The notes under the pieces were generated by a model. The model was not told the DNA's origin and did not search any database. It saw only the letters and a program-made list of their open reading frames with translations. Below are positions 36,304-44,923 of a stretch of 64,000 bases of DNA, in pieces. The stretch's first letter is position 1; every line of letters starts with the position of its first letter. The DNA is from Actinoallomurus bryophytorum (GTDB lineage: Bacteria > Actinomycetota > Actinomycetes > Streptosporangiales > Streptosporangiaceae): assembly GCF_006716425.1 (NCBI RefSeq), contig NZ_VFOZ01000002.1:310001-374000 (forward strand). The letters run 5' to 3'. A program made the position numbers and the translations under genes.

Positions 36304-36726
36304 TCAGTCCTCGACCCACTCATGCGTCGCGGCGAGCCTGATGATCCGCTCGCGGAGCGAGACGATCTGCGCGCCGGTCAGCTCCGGAGCCGCCTGGATG
36401 AACGCCTCGGTGAGCTCCTGGCGGAAGTCGGCCGTGGACAGGATCTCGCACGTGGGGTCCTCGTCGGACGGGCGGCCCTGCGTGGCGGGCTCGGCCTGCC
36501 GGGGAGCGGCGTCCTTACGTGCCTCGGGCAGCAACCGGACGTCGTACCCCTTGAGTCCCCGCCCGCTCTCCATGACCTGGAACTCCACGTTGACGCCCGG
36601 AGAGAAGACCCACTTGTCATCGAGGAGGTCGTTCACGTGGACGAACACGTCCTCGCCACCATCGTCAGGAGCGACGAAGCCGTACCCGCGCACCTCGTCG
36701 AACCTCACAACCCGTCCCCTGGCCAC
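36304..36726 (-). CDS. Cold-shock-domain protein with C-terminal extension
   Basis: 140 residues. The first ~70 are a cold-shock domain: GRVVRFDEVRGYGFVAPDDGGEDVFVHVNDL has the RNP1-like GYGFV and RNP2-like VFVHV motifs. The C-terminal half (ELTEAFIQAAPELTGAQIVSLRERI) is helical and unlike classic 67-residue CspA proteins; such longer forms are common in actinomycetes. It should bind single-stranded nucleic acid. GTG at 36726 has GAGGGG upstream. It follows the kinase pair by 46 bases in the same direction. Confidence 0.85.
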   Translation of the reverse strand: MARGRVVRFDEVRGYGFVAPDDGGEDVFVHVNDLLDDKWVFSPGVNVEFQVMESGRGLKGYDVRLLPEARKDAAPRQAEPATQGRPSDEDPTCEILSTADFRQELTEAFIQAAPELTGAQIVSLRERIIRLAATHEWVED

Positions 36727-36772
36727 TGCGCGAATCCCCTCGGCTGTCAGTCGTGCGATCGACAAAGCATAA

Positions 36773-38905
36773 TCAGGCCTTCGCTCTGGCCGCGTACACC
36801 TTGGTCTGGTCATGCCAGTACAGGGTGTCCCGGGACGCGACGAGGTCGTGCGCCAGCTCCGCAGGACGCCGGCGCAGCACCCGGCCGGTCCCGGGGTCGA
36901 GCGACACGACCGCCGACAGGCTCGCGAAATGCACCGCTCCGGCGGCGAGGACCGGCAGCTCGTACACCGTGTCGAGGTCACCCACCTGCCATCGCAGGGC
37001 GCCCGTCGCGCGGTCGAGCGCGTAGAGGACGTCATCGTTGAAGCAGAAGGCCGTCCCGCCGCCGATGACGGGGATCAGCGATGCCGCGTGGTGGTCCTTG
37101 CTGCTGAAGACGTGCTTCCAGCGGAGCTTCCCGTCGCTCGTGCCGAGCGCGTACAGACCGCCGACGTCGTCGGTCAGGAAGACCAGGTCCCCGGACACGG
37201 CCAGGGCCGGGCCACCGCCACCACCGGTGGTGTCCGCCGACGACTTCCATCGCCGGCGCCCGCTCGCCGCGTCGAGGGCGTACAGCGTCTTGTCCTGGGT
37301 GCCGACGAACAGCGTGTCTCCGCTAACGAACGGCGGGCTGTCCACCTGGACGGGGAAGCTCGACGACGGGTCGAGCTCGTGCCGCCACCGGGCCTGCCCG
37401 GTGGCCGTGTCGACCGCGAACACGGTGCCCTCACTGCTGGCGACGTAGACGGTCGTCCCGGCGACACAGGGGGCGGCCTGCACGGACCGCCCGGTGTTGA
37501 AGGCCCAGCGCCGCTGCCCGGTCAGGCCGTCGTAGGCGCACAGCCCCTCTTCGGACTGGGTTCCGGCGCTGAAGAGGAGGCCGCCGCCGACCACCGGGAC
37601 CGGGTCGATGGTGATCAGGTCGGCCGGCACGGTCCACAGCGACGCGCCGGTCGCCTGGTTGATCGCCTTGAACGACTTGAAGCCGCCGTTGGTGTAGACG
37701 ACCCGGCCGGTGGCGATGACGTGCAGCGGGTCGGCGGCGGTCGGCATCTGCACGTCGACCGTGCTCCACCGCGGCTTGCCCGTACGCGGGTCGAGCGCGA
37801 CCAGTCCCTTGGCGTCGTAGTCCTCGGTGACGAACAGGAGGCCGCCGGAGAGGGCCGGGCCGCCGGTGAGCTCGCCGCTCTTCGGGACGAAGGTCCAGGT
37901 GCCCTCCTCGGGACGGTTCAACCGGTCGCGCACGAGCAGCCCGCCGCCGCCGAGGAGCGCCACGCCCGCCACGCCCGCGGCGCCGAAGAGGATCCCGCGC
38001 CGGCCCACGCCCGGCCGGGTGGGCGCGGGCAGCGGGATCGGAGCGGTGATGTGCGCCGCGAGGGGCGGCGGCAGCCAGGCGACGCCGTACGGGGCCACGG
38101 GGGCCTGGGCCGCGAGCCGCCGCAGCACCTCGTCGACGGGTGGCCGGCGCGCCGGGTCCTTGTTCAGGCAGGCCGTGATGAGCTCGCCCAGGTCCGGGTC
38201 GCCGATGCCGGCCAGCCAGGGCGGCTGGTGCACGACGCGGTAGAGCAGTTCGTGCATCGCGCCGTGCCCGAACGGTCCGTGGCCGGTGGCGGCGAAGGTC
38301 AGCACGGCGCCGAGTGAGAAGACGTCACCGGCCGGGCCGCTCTCGGCGCCGGTCGCCTGCTCGGGCGACAGGTAGCCGGGTGAGCCGACCGGAGTCCCGG
38401 TACGGGTCACCGTGCCGCCCTCGGCCGCACGTGCGATACCGAAATCGATCACCCGGGGCCCGTCGGGGGTGAGCAGGACGTTGGAGGGCTTGAGGTCGCG
38501 GTGCACGACTCCGGCCCGGTGGATGCTGGTCAGCGCCTCGGCCAGACCGGCGCCGAGCGCGGACACGGACCAGGCGGGCAGCGGGCCGCCGCCTTCCACG
38601 ACCTGTTGCAGCGAGTATCCCGGCAGGTAGGCGGTGACCAGCCACGGGCTGGGCGCTTCCGTGTCGGCGTCGATCACGGGCGCGGTGAACGCCCCGCTGA
38701 CGGCCCGCGCGGTCGCGACCTCGCGGGCGAACCTCGAGCGGAAGTCCGCGTCACCGGCGAGCGCGCTGTTGACGACCTTGATCGCGACGGAACGCCCGCC
38801 GGCCGAGCGCCCCAGGAAGACCTGCCCCATGCCACCGGACCCGAGCCGGGCCAGGACCTGGTAGCCGCCGACGTGCCTAGGATCCGCAGGACGCAACGGT
38901 TCCAC
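36773..38905 (-). CDS. Membrane Ser/Thr protein kinase with extracellular PQQ-type beta-propeller (second of tandem pair)
   Basis: 710 residues. Kinase domain ~10-265: glycine loop LGSGGMGQVF, Lys43 in VAIKV, catalytic HRDLKPSN (Asp137), DFG 154-156 and the activation segment GTPVGSPGYLSPEQ. A single hydrophobic segment at ~303-325 is followed by a C-terminal PQQ/WD-like propeller (repeats such as LVALDPRTGKPRWS, LYALDAASGRRRWK, LYALDRATGALRW). The propeller is predicted outside and may sense a cell-envelope ligand. GTG at 38905 follows immediately after the TGA of the upstream kinase, so they are cotranscribed. Confidence 0.93.
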   Translation of the reverse strand: MEPLRPADPRHVGGYQVLARLGSGGMGQVFLGRSAGGRSVAIKVVNSALAGDADFRSRFAREVATARAVSGAFTAPVIDADTEAPSPWLVTAYLPGYSLQQVVEGGGPLPAWSVSALGAGLAEALTSIHRAGVVHRDLKPSNVLLTPDGPRVIDFGIARAAEGGTVTRTGTPVGSPGYLSPEQATGAESGPAGDVFSLGAVLTFAATGHGPFGHGAMHELLYRVVHQPPWLAGIGDPDLGELITACLNKDPARRPPVDEVLRRLAAQAPVAPYGVAWLPPPLAAHITAPIPLPAPTRPGVGRRGILFGAAGVAGVALLGGGGLLVRDRLNRPEEGTWTFVPKSGELTGGPALSGGLLFVTEDYDAKGLVALDPRTGKPRWSTVDVQMPTAADPLHVIATGRVVYTNGGFKSFKAINQATGASLWTVPADLITIDPVPVVGGGLLFSAGTQSEEGLCAYDGLTGQRRWAFNTGRSVQAAPCVAGTTVYVASSEGTVFAVDTATGQARWRHELDPSSSFPVQVDSPPFVSGDTLFVGTQDKTLYALDAASGRRRWKSSADTTGGGGGPALAVSGDLVFLTDDVGGLYALGTSDGKLRWKHVFSSKDHHAASLIPVIGGGTAFCFNDDVLYALDRATGALRWQVGDLDTVYELPVLAAGAVHFASLSAVVSLDPGTGRVLRRRPAELAHDLVASRDTLYWHDQTKVYAARAKA

Positions 38906-40939
38906 TCATGCCCCTTTCACCGCGTAGGCGTAGACCCGCCCGTTGTCACATCCGACATAGGCGGCGCCGTTCGCGACGACCATGTCACCGCGGACCTCGC
39001 CCCCCACGGTCCCGCGCCACCGGACCCGCCCGGTGGCCGCCTCCAGGCCGATGACGTCCGACTTCGCGGTGAAGCACACCATGCCGTCACCGACCGCCGC
39101 CCGGCCCACGGCCTGCTCCCCCGTCTCGAACCGCCAGCGCACCGTTCCGGACGCGGCGTCCAGGGCGTTCATGTTCCCGCTGCCGTCGGCGACGTACACG
39201 ACGCCGCCGCTCGCCCACGGCCTGCCGACGCTGGTGCCGCCGGTGAACTTCCACCGCTGCGTTCCGTCTTTCGCGCCGAACGCGAACAGCTCGCCCTGGG
39301 CATCGGAGCAGAACACCACGCCACCGGCGGCCATCGGCCCGACCGCGCCGCCCGGCATGGCGTGATGCCAGCGGGTCCGCCCGGTCGCCGCGTCGAGGGC
39401 GTACAGGTCGTTGGTGGTGTCGACGTACACGATGCCGCCCGCCGCGTACGGCTGGGAGTTGAACACCTTGCCGACAGAGCGCCGCCAGCGCACCGCACCG
39501 GTCGCCGTGTCCACGGCGTGCAGGACGTCATCCCCGTCGCCGACGCAGACCAGGCCGCCGGACACCGCCGGCGTACGCGCGTCCGAGGCGACCCGGTACC
39601 GCCAGCGCTCCTGCCCGGTCACGACGTCGTAGGAGTACAGGACGCCGTTCGTGTCGGGCCAGCCGACGTACAGGTCGCGGCCCGAGACCACCGGGGTGCG
39701 CCAGGTCGCGGCGCCCACGCCGCGGTCCCCCACCGTGTGCCGCCAGCGTTGCTTCCCGTTGGCCGCGTTCAGGCCGAAGAGCCTGCCCTGGTCGCCGCTG
39801 ACACACAGCACGCCGTTCGCCACGGCGAGGCCGCCGTACGGGTCGGTACCCAGGTCACGGCTCCAGCGTTGCTTGGCCGGGGCGGGTGTGGGCGTCGGCG
39901 TGGGGCTCGGGATCGGCGGGAGAGAGGGCGCCGGCGCGCCCTCGGCACCGCCGCCGCGGGCGAGCGTGGTGATCACGACGGCGCCGGTCGCCACCGCCGC
40001 CACCGCGCCGCCGCCGATGAGAAGGAACCGGCGACGGTCCGGCGGCGGTGCCTGCGGCGGGCGCTCGGCCTCGGCGATGCCGCCGGCGACGGTGTCCGGC
40101 AGCCAGTCCGTGCCGTGCAGCACGTCCGCGCCGGGCGCGCGTACCGCCAGCCGCTGGAGCAGGTGTACGGGCGCGGGCCGGTTGCGCGGGTTCTTGTCCA
40201 GGCAGGCGGCGATCAGGGCGCGCAGCTCGGGATCGGCGACCCCGTCGAGCCGCGGGGCGTTGTGCACGACCCGGTAGATGAGCGCGGGTGCGCCGCCCCG
40301 CCCGAACGGGCTGTCGCCGGTCGCGGCGAAGGTGAGGACCGCGCCGAACGCGAAGACGTCACTGGCCGGGCCGGTCGCGCCTCCGACGGCCTGCTCGGGC
40401 GCGAGGAACCCCGGCGAGCCGATGAGGGACCCGGTACGGGTGAGCACCGCCGCGTCCGCCGCGTGCGCGATGCCGAAGTCGATCAGGCGGGGGCCGTCCG
40501 GGGCGAGCATCACGTTCGCGGGCTTGAGGTCACGGTGGACGACGCCGGCGCGGTGCACCGAGATGAGGGCCTCGGCCAGGCTCGCGCCGAGCGCGTACAC
40601 CGCCGGCACGGGGAACGGCCCGTGCCTGGTGACGGCGTCGTGCAGTGTCATGCCGGGCAGGAACGCGGTGACGAGCCAGGGGCTGGGCGCGCCCGGGTCG
40701 GCGTCGATCACCGGCGCGGTGAACGCGCCGCTGACCGCCCGCGCCGCCGTCACCTCACGGGCGAACCTCCCGCGGAACGACGGGTCGTCGGCGAGCTCGG
40801 CGTGCACGACCTTGATCGCCACCGGGAGCCCGGCGGGCGAGCGTCCGATGTAGACGGTGCCCATGCCGCCGGCCCCGAGCCGCCCCAGCAGGTGGTAGGC
40901 GCCGATCCGCCGAGGATCTTCCGCCCGCAGCGGATCCAT
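38906..40939 (-). CDS. Membrane Ser/Thr protein kinase with extracellular PQQ-type beta-propeller (first of tandem pair)
   Basis: 677 residues, the same architecture as the next gene: glycine loop LGAGGMGTVY, Lys43, HRDLKPAN, a DFG, then a hydrophobic segment (FLLIGGGAVAAVATGAVVI) and a propeller with repeats LFGLNAANGKQRWR, LHAVDTATGAVRWR, LYALDAATGRTRWH and MNALDAASGTVRWR. A Pro/Thr-rich linker (PSPTPTPTPAPA) joins membrane helix and propeller. ATG at 40939 is preferred over the longer frame because it mirrors the paralogue start (MDPLRAEDPR versus MEPLRPADPR). It is divergent from the ECF42 operon, with 177 bases between. Confidence 0.93.
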   Translation of the reverse strand: MDPLRAEDPRRIGAYHLLGRLGAGGMGTVYIGRSPAGLPVAIKVVHAELADDPSFRGRFAREVTAARAVSGAFTAPVIDADPGAPSPWLVTAFLPGMTLHDAVTRHGPFPVPAVYALGASLAEALISVHRAGVVHRDLKPANVMLAPDGPRLIDFGIAHAADAAVLTRTGSLIGSPGFLAPEQAVGGATGPASDVFAFGAVLTFAATGDSPFGRGGAPALIYRVVHNAPRLDGVADPELRALIAACLDKNPRNRPAPVHLLQRLAVRAPGADVLHGTDWLPDTVAGGIAEAERPPQAPPPDRRRFLLIGGGAVAAVATGAVVITTLARGGGAEGAPAPSLPPIPSPTPTPTPAPAKQRWSRDLGTDPYGGLAVANGVLCVSGDQGRLFGLNAANGKQRWRHTVGDRGVGAATWRTPVVSGRDLYVGWPDTNGVLYSYDVVTGQERWRYRVASDARTPAVSGGLVCVGDGDDVLHAVDTATGAVRWRRSVGKVFNSQPYAAGGIVYVDTTNDLYALDAATGRTRWHHAMPGGAVGPMAAGGVVFCSDAQGELFAFGAKDGTQRWKFTGGTSVGRPWASGGVVYVADGSGNMNALDAASGTVRWRFETGEQAVGRAAVGDGMVCFTAKSDVIGLEAATGRVRWRGTVGGEVRGDMVVANGAAYVGCDNGRVYAYAVKGA

Positions 40940-41116
40940 CGCGTTCCCTTTCCGGGCGCGTTCCCCACGCGTCGCGCCGTCAGAGAACCGAACCATGCCG
41001 GGGCGGGCAATAGGTCCGATTTGCGACGCTGCGTGGAAACTTTTTTCGCGGGGCTGTCGATTCCGGCCATCGCCGCTTGTCGTCCTTGTGAGCGACGATC
41101 TATGGAGGATGACGAC

Positions 41117-41836
41117 ATGGCCAGAGAGTTCGAGGTCACGTGGGAGGGCGAACTGCCCGCGAGCCCGCAGGAGGTCTGGGAGGCGTTCACGAAGCACACC
41201 CGCGGCTGGCTCTGGGAGATCGCGTACGAGCCCCGGGTGGGCGGGGCCGAGCGGGGGCTGACAGGTGGCGGCGGCAAGGTGACGGTCTGGGACCCGTACC
41301 GCCGCTTCGTCACCCGCGCCGAGGCCGGTACGGACTTCAACCAGCTCGACTACTCGCTCGAGCCGTCCTCACAGGGCACGCACCTGCGTTTCGCGCACCG
41401 CGGCATGATGGCCGGCGACTACGACCTCGAGCTGGACGCCTGCCGGCGGCACACGGCGTTCTACTACCACTCGCTCGGCGAGTACCTGCGCCACTTCTCC
41501 GGGCGTGACGCCGTCTACCTCAGCGTCGACGCGCCGGCCGAGTCCCGGCACGGCGGGTTCGCCCGGGTACGGGAGGCGCTGGGCGCCGGGAAGCCCGCCG
41601 TGGGCGACACCGTACGGTGGGAGCCCGCCGGTCTGCCGCCGATCGAGGGGGTCGTGGACTACGCGACGGACACGTTCCTCGGCGTTCGCGGCGCGGACAC
41701 GCTTTACCGCTTCTATGGCCGCGACCGGTGGGAGTGGCCGGTCGGCGTGGCGCTCCACGTCTTCGAGGGCGACGCCGACGCGACCGCGTGGAGCGGATGG
41801 CTGAACGAGATCTTCCCGAGCGAGGTGGAGGCGTGA
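41117..41836 (+). CDS. SRPBCC (START/AHSA1-like) protein
   Basis: 239 residues. An N-terminal START/Bet v1-like domain (EFEVTWEGELPASPQEVWEAFT) of the AHSA1/SRPBCC type, with a long C-terminal part that looks like a second alpha/beta unit. The ligand is unknown. ATG at 41117 is supported by GGAGG at 41104-41108; an in-frame ATG at 41102 would lack this. It is the first gene of a tightly overlapping unit with a DGPF protein (TGATG) and an ECF42 sigma factor (GTGA). Confidence 0.85.
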   Translation: MAREFEVTWEGELPASPQEVWEAFTKHTRGWLWEIAYEPRVGGAERGLTGGGGKVTVWDPYRRFVTRAEAGTDFNQLDYSLEPSSQGTHLRFAHRGMMAGDYDLELDACRRHTAFYYHSLGEYLRHFSGRDAVYLSVDAPAESRHGGFARVREALGAGKPAVGDTVRWEPAGLPPIEGVVDYATDTFLGVRGADTLYRFYGRDRWEWPVGVALHVFEGDADATAWSGWLNEIFPSEVEA

Positions 41837-42168
41837 TGGCGCAGTACGCGGTGCTCATCTTCGAACAGGAGACGCCCGGCGGTCCGTCGCCTGAGCTCCT
41901 GGAGGCGCACGGGCGGCTGCCCGAGCGGATCGCGGAGCAGGGCGGCCGGGTGCTCGCCGGGCTCGCGCTGGAGCCGAGCGGCACGGCGACGGCGATCCGC
42001 GGGGACCTGATCACCGACGGCCCGTTCGTCGAGACCAAGGAGGCGATGGCCGGGATCTTCGTGCTGGAGGCACGCGACCTCGACCACGCGCTGGCGCTGG
42101 CCGCGCTGACGCCGATCGCGAACGGCGGCGTCGAGGTCAGGCCGCTGACCGGCTTCGGGGTGATGTGA
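41836..42168 (+). CDS. YCII-related DGPF-domain protein, partner of ECF42
   Basis: 110 residues of the YCII fold. The signature DGPF is seen in LITDGPFVETKE. DGPF proteins are encoded next to ECF42 sigma factors in many actinobacteria and are their conserved, functionally uncharacterised partners. The start overlaps the SRPBCC stop by one base and its own stop overlaps the sigma-factor GTG, so the three proteins should be made in fixed ratio. Confidence 0.9.
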   Translation: MAQYAVLIFEQETPGGPSPELLEAHGRLPERIAEQGGRVLAGLALEPSGTATAIRGDLITDGPFVETKEAMAGIFVLEARDLDHALALAALTPIANGGVEVRPLTGFGVM

Positions 42169-43400
42169 GCGCGGTCGAGGAGGCCATCGCCTCGGCGCAC
42201 CGTCGCGAGTGGGCCTACGTGCTCGCCGCGACGGTACGGGTGACGCGCGACATCGACGCCGCCGAGGAGGCGGTGCAGGACGCGTACGTCCAGGCACTGA
42301 GCACGTGGGCGTCCACCGGCGTACCCGACCGGCCGGGCGCATGGCTGACGACGGTCGCGCGGCGGGTCGCGCTGAACGCGATGCGGCGCGGCCGGACGCT
42401 GGCGACCAGGCTTCCGCTGCTGCTGGGCCCGGAGGAGGCCGAGATGTCCGAAGCCGCTGAGCCGATCCCCGACGACCGGCTACGACTGATCTTCACCTGC
42501 TGCCATCCCGCCCTGGCACGTGAGGCGCAGATCGCGCTCACGCTGCGGCTGGTGTGCGGGGTGGCGACGCCGGACATCGCGCAGGCGTTCCTCGTCACGG
42601 AGCCGACGATGGCCGCGCGCGTCACGCGGGCGAAGAAGAAGATCGCCGCCGCGCGCATCCCGTACGCGGTGCCGGACGCGGCCGCCCTGCCCGCACGTCT
42701 GGACGCGGTGCTGACCGTGATCCACCTGCTCTACGCGACGGGCCACACCGCACACTCGGGCGCCTCTCTCGTCCGCGACGAACTGACCACCCGTGCCATG
42801 GACCTGGCCCGCATGCTGCGTCTTCTGCTGCCGGCCGACCGTGAGGTCGCGGGCCTCCTGGCCCTGCTCCTGGCCCACCACGCACGCCGCGCGACCCGCA
42901 CGGACGACACGGGCCGCCTGCTGCGTCTGGAGGAGCAGGACCGCTCGGTGTGGGACCGCGCGATGATCGCCGAGGCCGACCGGCTGGTGGTGGCGGCGCT
43001 GAGCGCCGGGCCGCCGGGGCGGTTCTCCCTCCAGGCGGCGATCGCGGCCCTGCACGCCGAGGCGGCGACGTACGAGGCGACGGACTGGCCCCAGATCCTG
43101 ACGCTGTACGACGCCCTGCTGCGCGTGTGGCCCTCACCGGTCGTGGCGCTGAACCGCGCGGTGGCCGTGTCGATGGTCGCGGGCCCGGAGGCGGCGCTGG
43201 CCGAGGTGAAGCGCCTTGAGGATGAGGGACGGCTGGCAGGCTACCGCTACCTGTACGCCACGAAGGCGGACCTGCTGAGCCGCCTGGACCGCGACGCGGA
43301 GGCCGCCGAGGCGTACCGCGCGGCGCTGGCCTTGAGCGACAACGTGGCCGAACAGGACTTCCTGACCGACCGTCTCAGGTCGTCCCGGCCCGCGTCCTGA
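42165..43400 (+). CDS. ECF42-type RNA polymerase sigma factor with C-terminal TPR-like domain
   Basis: 411 residues. Sigma region 2 (WAYVLAATVRVTRDIDAAEEAVQDAYVQAL) and region 4 (LRLVCGVATPDIAQAFLVTEPTMAARVTRAKKKI) are followed by a ~200-residue helical TPR-like extension ending YRAALALSDNVAEQDFLTDRL. This architecture and the preceding DGPF gene define ECF42. In this group activity is controlled through the C-terminal extension, with no anti-sigma factor. GTG at 42165 overlaps the upstream stop (GTGA). Confidence 0.93.
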   Translation: MSAVEEAIASAHRREWAYVLAATVRVTRDIDAAEEAVQDAYVQALSTWASTGVPDRPGAWLTTVARRVALNAMRRGRTLATRLPLLLGPEEAEMSEAAEPIPDDRLRLIFTCCHPALAREAQIALTLRLVCGVATPDIAQAFLVTEPTMAARVTRAKKKIAAARIPYAVPDAAALPARLDAVLTVIHLLYATGHTAHSGASLVRDELTTRAMDLARMLRLLLPADREVAGLLALLLAHHARRATRTDDTGRLLRLEEQDRSVWDRAMIAEADRLVVAALSAGPPGRFSLQAAIAALHAEAATYEATDWPQILTLYDALLRVWPSPVVALNRAVAVSMVAGPEAALAEVKRLEDEGRLAGYRYLYATKADLLSRLDRDAEAAEAYRAALALSDNVAEQDFLTDRLRSSRPAS

Positions 43401-43417
43401 TGACCGGAGCGGCCGTA

Positions 43418-43461
43418 TCTCCGCGTGGCACCTCCGCGGCTTCGGCCGCGGTGGACGGAGA
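43418..43461 (+). terminator. Hairpin with TTCG loop after the ECF42 operon
   Basis: Core CCGCGGC (43434-43440), loop TTCG, GCCGCGG (43445-43451). Outer arms TCTCCG (43418-43423) and CGGAGA (43456-43461) also pair. It starts 18 bases after the sigma-factor stop codon. Confidence 0.7.
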
Positions 43462-43558
43462 CCGTTGCTGATCCGCGTCCGTTCTCTCGGTGACCTTGGG
43501 ACGGCTCGGGATCCGGTAGTGACCCCGTGATCCTCTTTCAACTGCCCGAACGTCGACG

Positions 43559-43576
43559 GGTTCCAGAACTGGAACC
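43559..43576. repeat. Perfect 18-bp palindrome in a convergent intergenic region
   Basis: GGTTCCAG, two bases, CTGGAACC. It lies in the 397-base gap (43401-43797) between the convergent ECF42 and sulfotransferase genes, beyond the terminator, so there is no obvious promoter for it to control. The gap otherwise holds an AT-richer patch around 43620-43680 and no gene I can support. Confidence 0.6.
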
Positions 43577-43797
43577 GATCATCATGCCCCCGCCTTTCCG
43601 GCGAGGTGCGGCCTTAGCCTGAAGATGCGATATGGCCTTATTCGGGTCAGGCGAAATGTACGCCCTGGTATCTCGATAAAAGCCGCGGACACGGCAGCGA
43701 GACGAAGGACGTGGCGAGCGGCAGACTCGCCCCGACCCCAACCCCGTGGGGGGCGGGTGCCCTCCCACATCGGGGGCTCCGGGGGTCGCCCCCCGGG

Positions 43798-44781
43798 CTA
43801 GCACAGCCTGGACGCGACCTCGGAAGGCTCGGTGCGGCGTCGCAGCAGGTCAAGGACGTCACGCTTGCGTGCCGCCAGTCGGCGGTGGGCCGCCACCCGC
43901 CGGTAGCGGCCGTGGTCGCCGCGGTCGAGCCTGGTGCCGCCGGAGACCTCGTAGCCATGCTCGCGCAGCAGATCCCCGGCGACCGTCTCGCACAGCGCGA
44001 TCTCCGCGGCGGTCAGGCGCGTGCGCCAGGTGCCCGAGCGCGCCGTGGTGACCTCGTCGTGGGTGCGCAGGTGCCAGGTCTTCCGGCCGGGGACGGCGAC
44101 GGCCGCGACCTCGCCGGGCTCGCACATGGCCGGGTCGAATTCCTCGCCGAGGAACGTACAGAGCCCGGAGAGCTCCTTCTCCGGATCGCTGATCAGTCGT
44201 TCGTAGTACATGCGGTGGTAGGAGTCCGGGCCGAGTGTCCGCGCCGCGCGCTCCCCAAGTTCGGTCGACTCCACCCAGGTGGACAGCGCGTGGAGGGAGT
44301 CCTGTTTGTACCAGTCCATCTCCTTCAGCGATGCCACGCAGTCGCGCCCGTCGCGGATGAGTTGCACCACCTGGGCGTCGGGGAACATGCGCAGGAGGGC
44401 CGGGATCCGCTGGAAGTAGCCCGGCCGCTTGTCGCCCCACCGCGGCTTGCCGAACCGGGCCGCGTACGCCCGCAGCACGATGCCCAGGGCCGAGCCGAGG
44501 GTCGGCGGGCCGGCGACGATCTCGTCGACCACCTGCTGCCCGTCCAGACCCAGGTCGGCGAAGCGCGTCTTCTTCCGGTCGACGATCCAGCGTGCCAGGG
44601 CGAGGCGGTTGGCCTCCTGGGCGAGGTCGCCGAAGTCGGACCGCGCGTCGTAGGCCGCCATGAGGAACCGCGTCTCGGGCGGGATCGCGATCCTCGGATG
44701 AGCGTGCAGCATCAGCTGCAGCATGGTCGTACCAGATCGCGGGCAACCGACGACAAAAATGGGGCGCTCCGGCTCCTTCAT
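43798..44781 (-). CDS. PAPS-dependent sulfotransferase family protein
   Basis: 327 residues. N-terminal 5'-phosphosulfate-binding loop VVGCPRSGTTMLQ right after the start, then a 3'-phosphate-binding segment VVQLIRDGRDCVAS and a downstream RLISDPEKELSGLCTFLGEEFD, the standard Sulfotransfer_1/3 order. It should transfer sulfate from PAPS to a hydroxyl of a lipid, sugar or small molecule; the acceptor is unknown. It starts at the edge of an AT-rich stretch and is followed by nothing on its strand. The acyltransferase upstream is in the same direction, 142 bases away. Confidence 0.87.
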   Translation of the reverse strand: MKEPERPIFVVGCPRSGTTMLQLMLHAHPRIAIPPETRFLMAAYDARSDFGDLAQEANRLALARWIVDRKKTRFADLGLDGQQVVDEIVAGPPTLGSALGIVLRAYAARFGKPRWGDKRPGYFQRIPALLRMFPDAQVVQLIRDGRDCVASLKEMDWYKQDSLHALSTWVESTELGERAARTLGPDSYHRMYYERLISDPEKELSGLCTFLGEEFDPAMCEPGEVAAVAVPGRKTWHLRTHDEVTTARSGTWRTRLTAAEIALCETVAGDLLREHGYEVSGGTRLDRGDHGRYRRVAAHRRLAARKRDVLDLLRRRTEPSEVASRLC

Positions 44782-44923
44782 TTGCCCTACGTTAAAGAAG
44801 CCGCCTGAAAATTGGATGAGAATTTACAAAGAGTCTCTTGTTTTTGTGTTTCGACCTACGGAACAAGCCGACGAAATACCGAATTCCAGACTTGATATAC
44901 CGGAAATGGCGCCTTCAGGGAAT
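44782..44923. other. AT-rich intergenic stretch
   Basis: A 142-base region clearly less GC-rich than the rest of the window, with runs such as GTTTTTGTGTTT. It must hold the sulfotransferase promoter (minus strand) and the end of the acyltransferase transcript. No hairpin is evident. Confidence 0.4.

Noticed and set aside
38501-41116. Long plus-strand extension upstream of the SRPBCC gene
   Set aside because: It is the antisense of the two kinases; the real gene starts at 41117 with a proper GGAGG.
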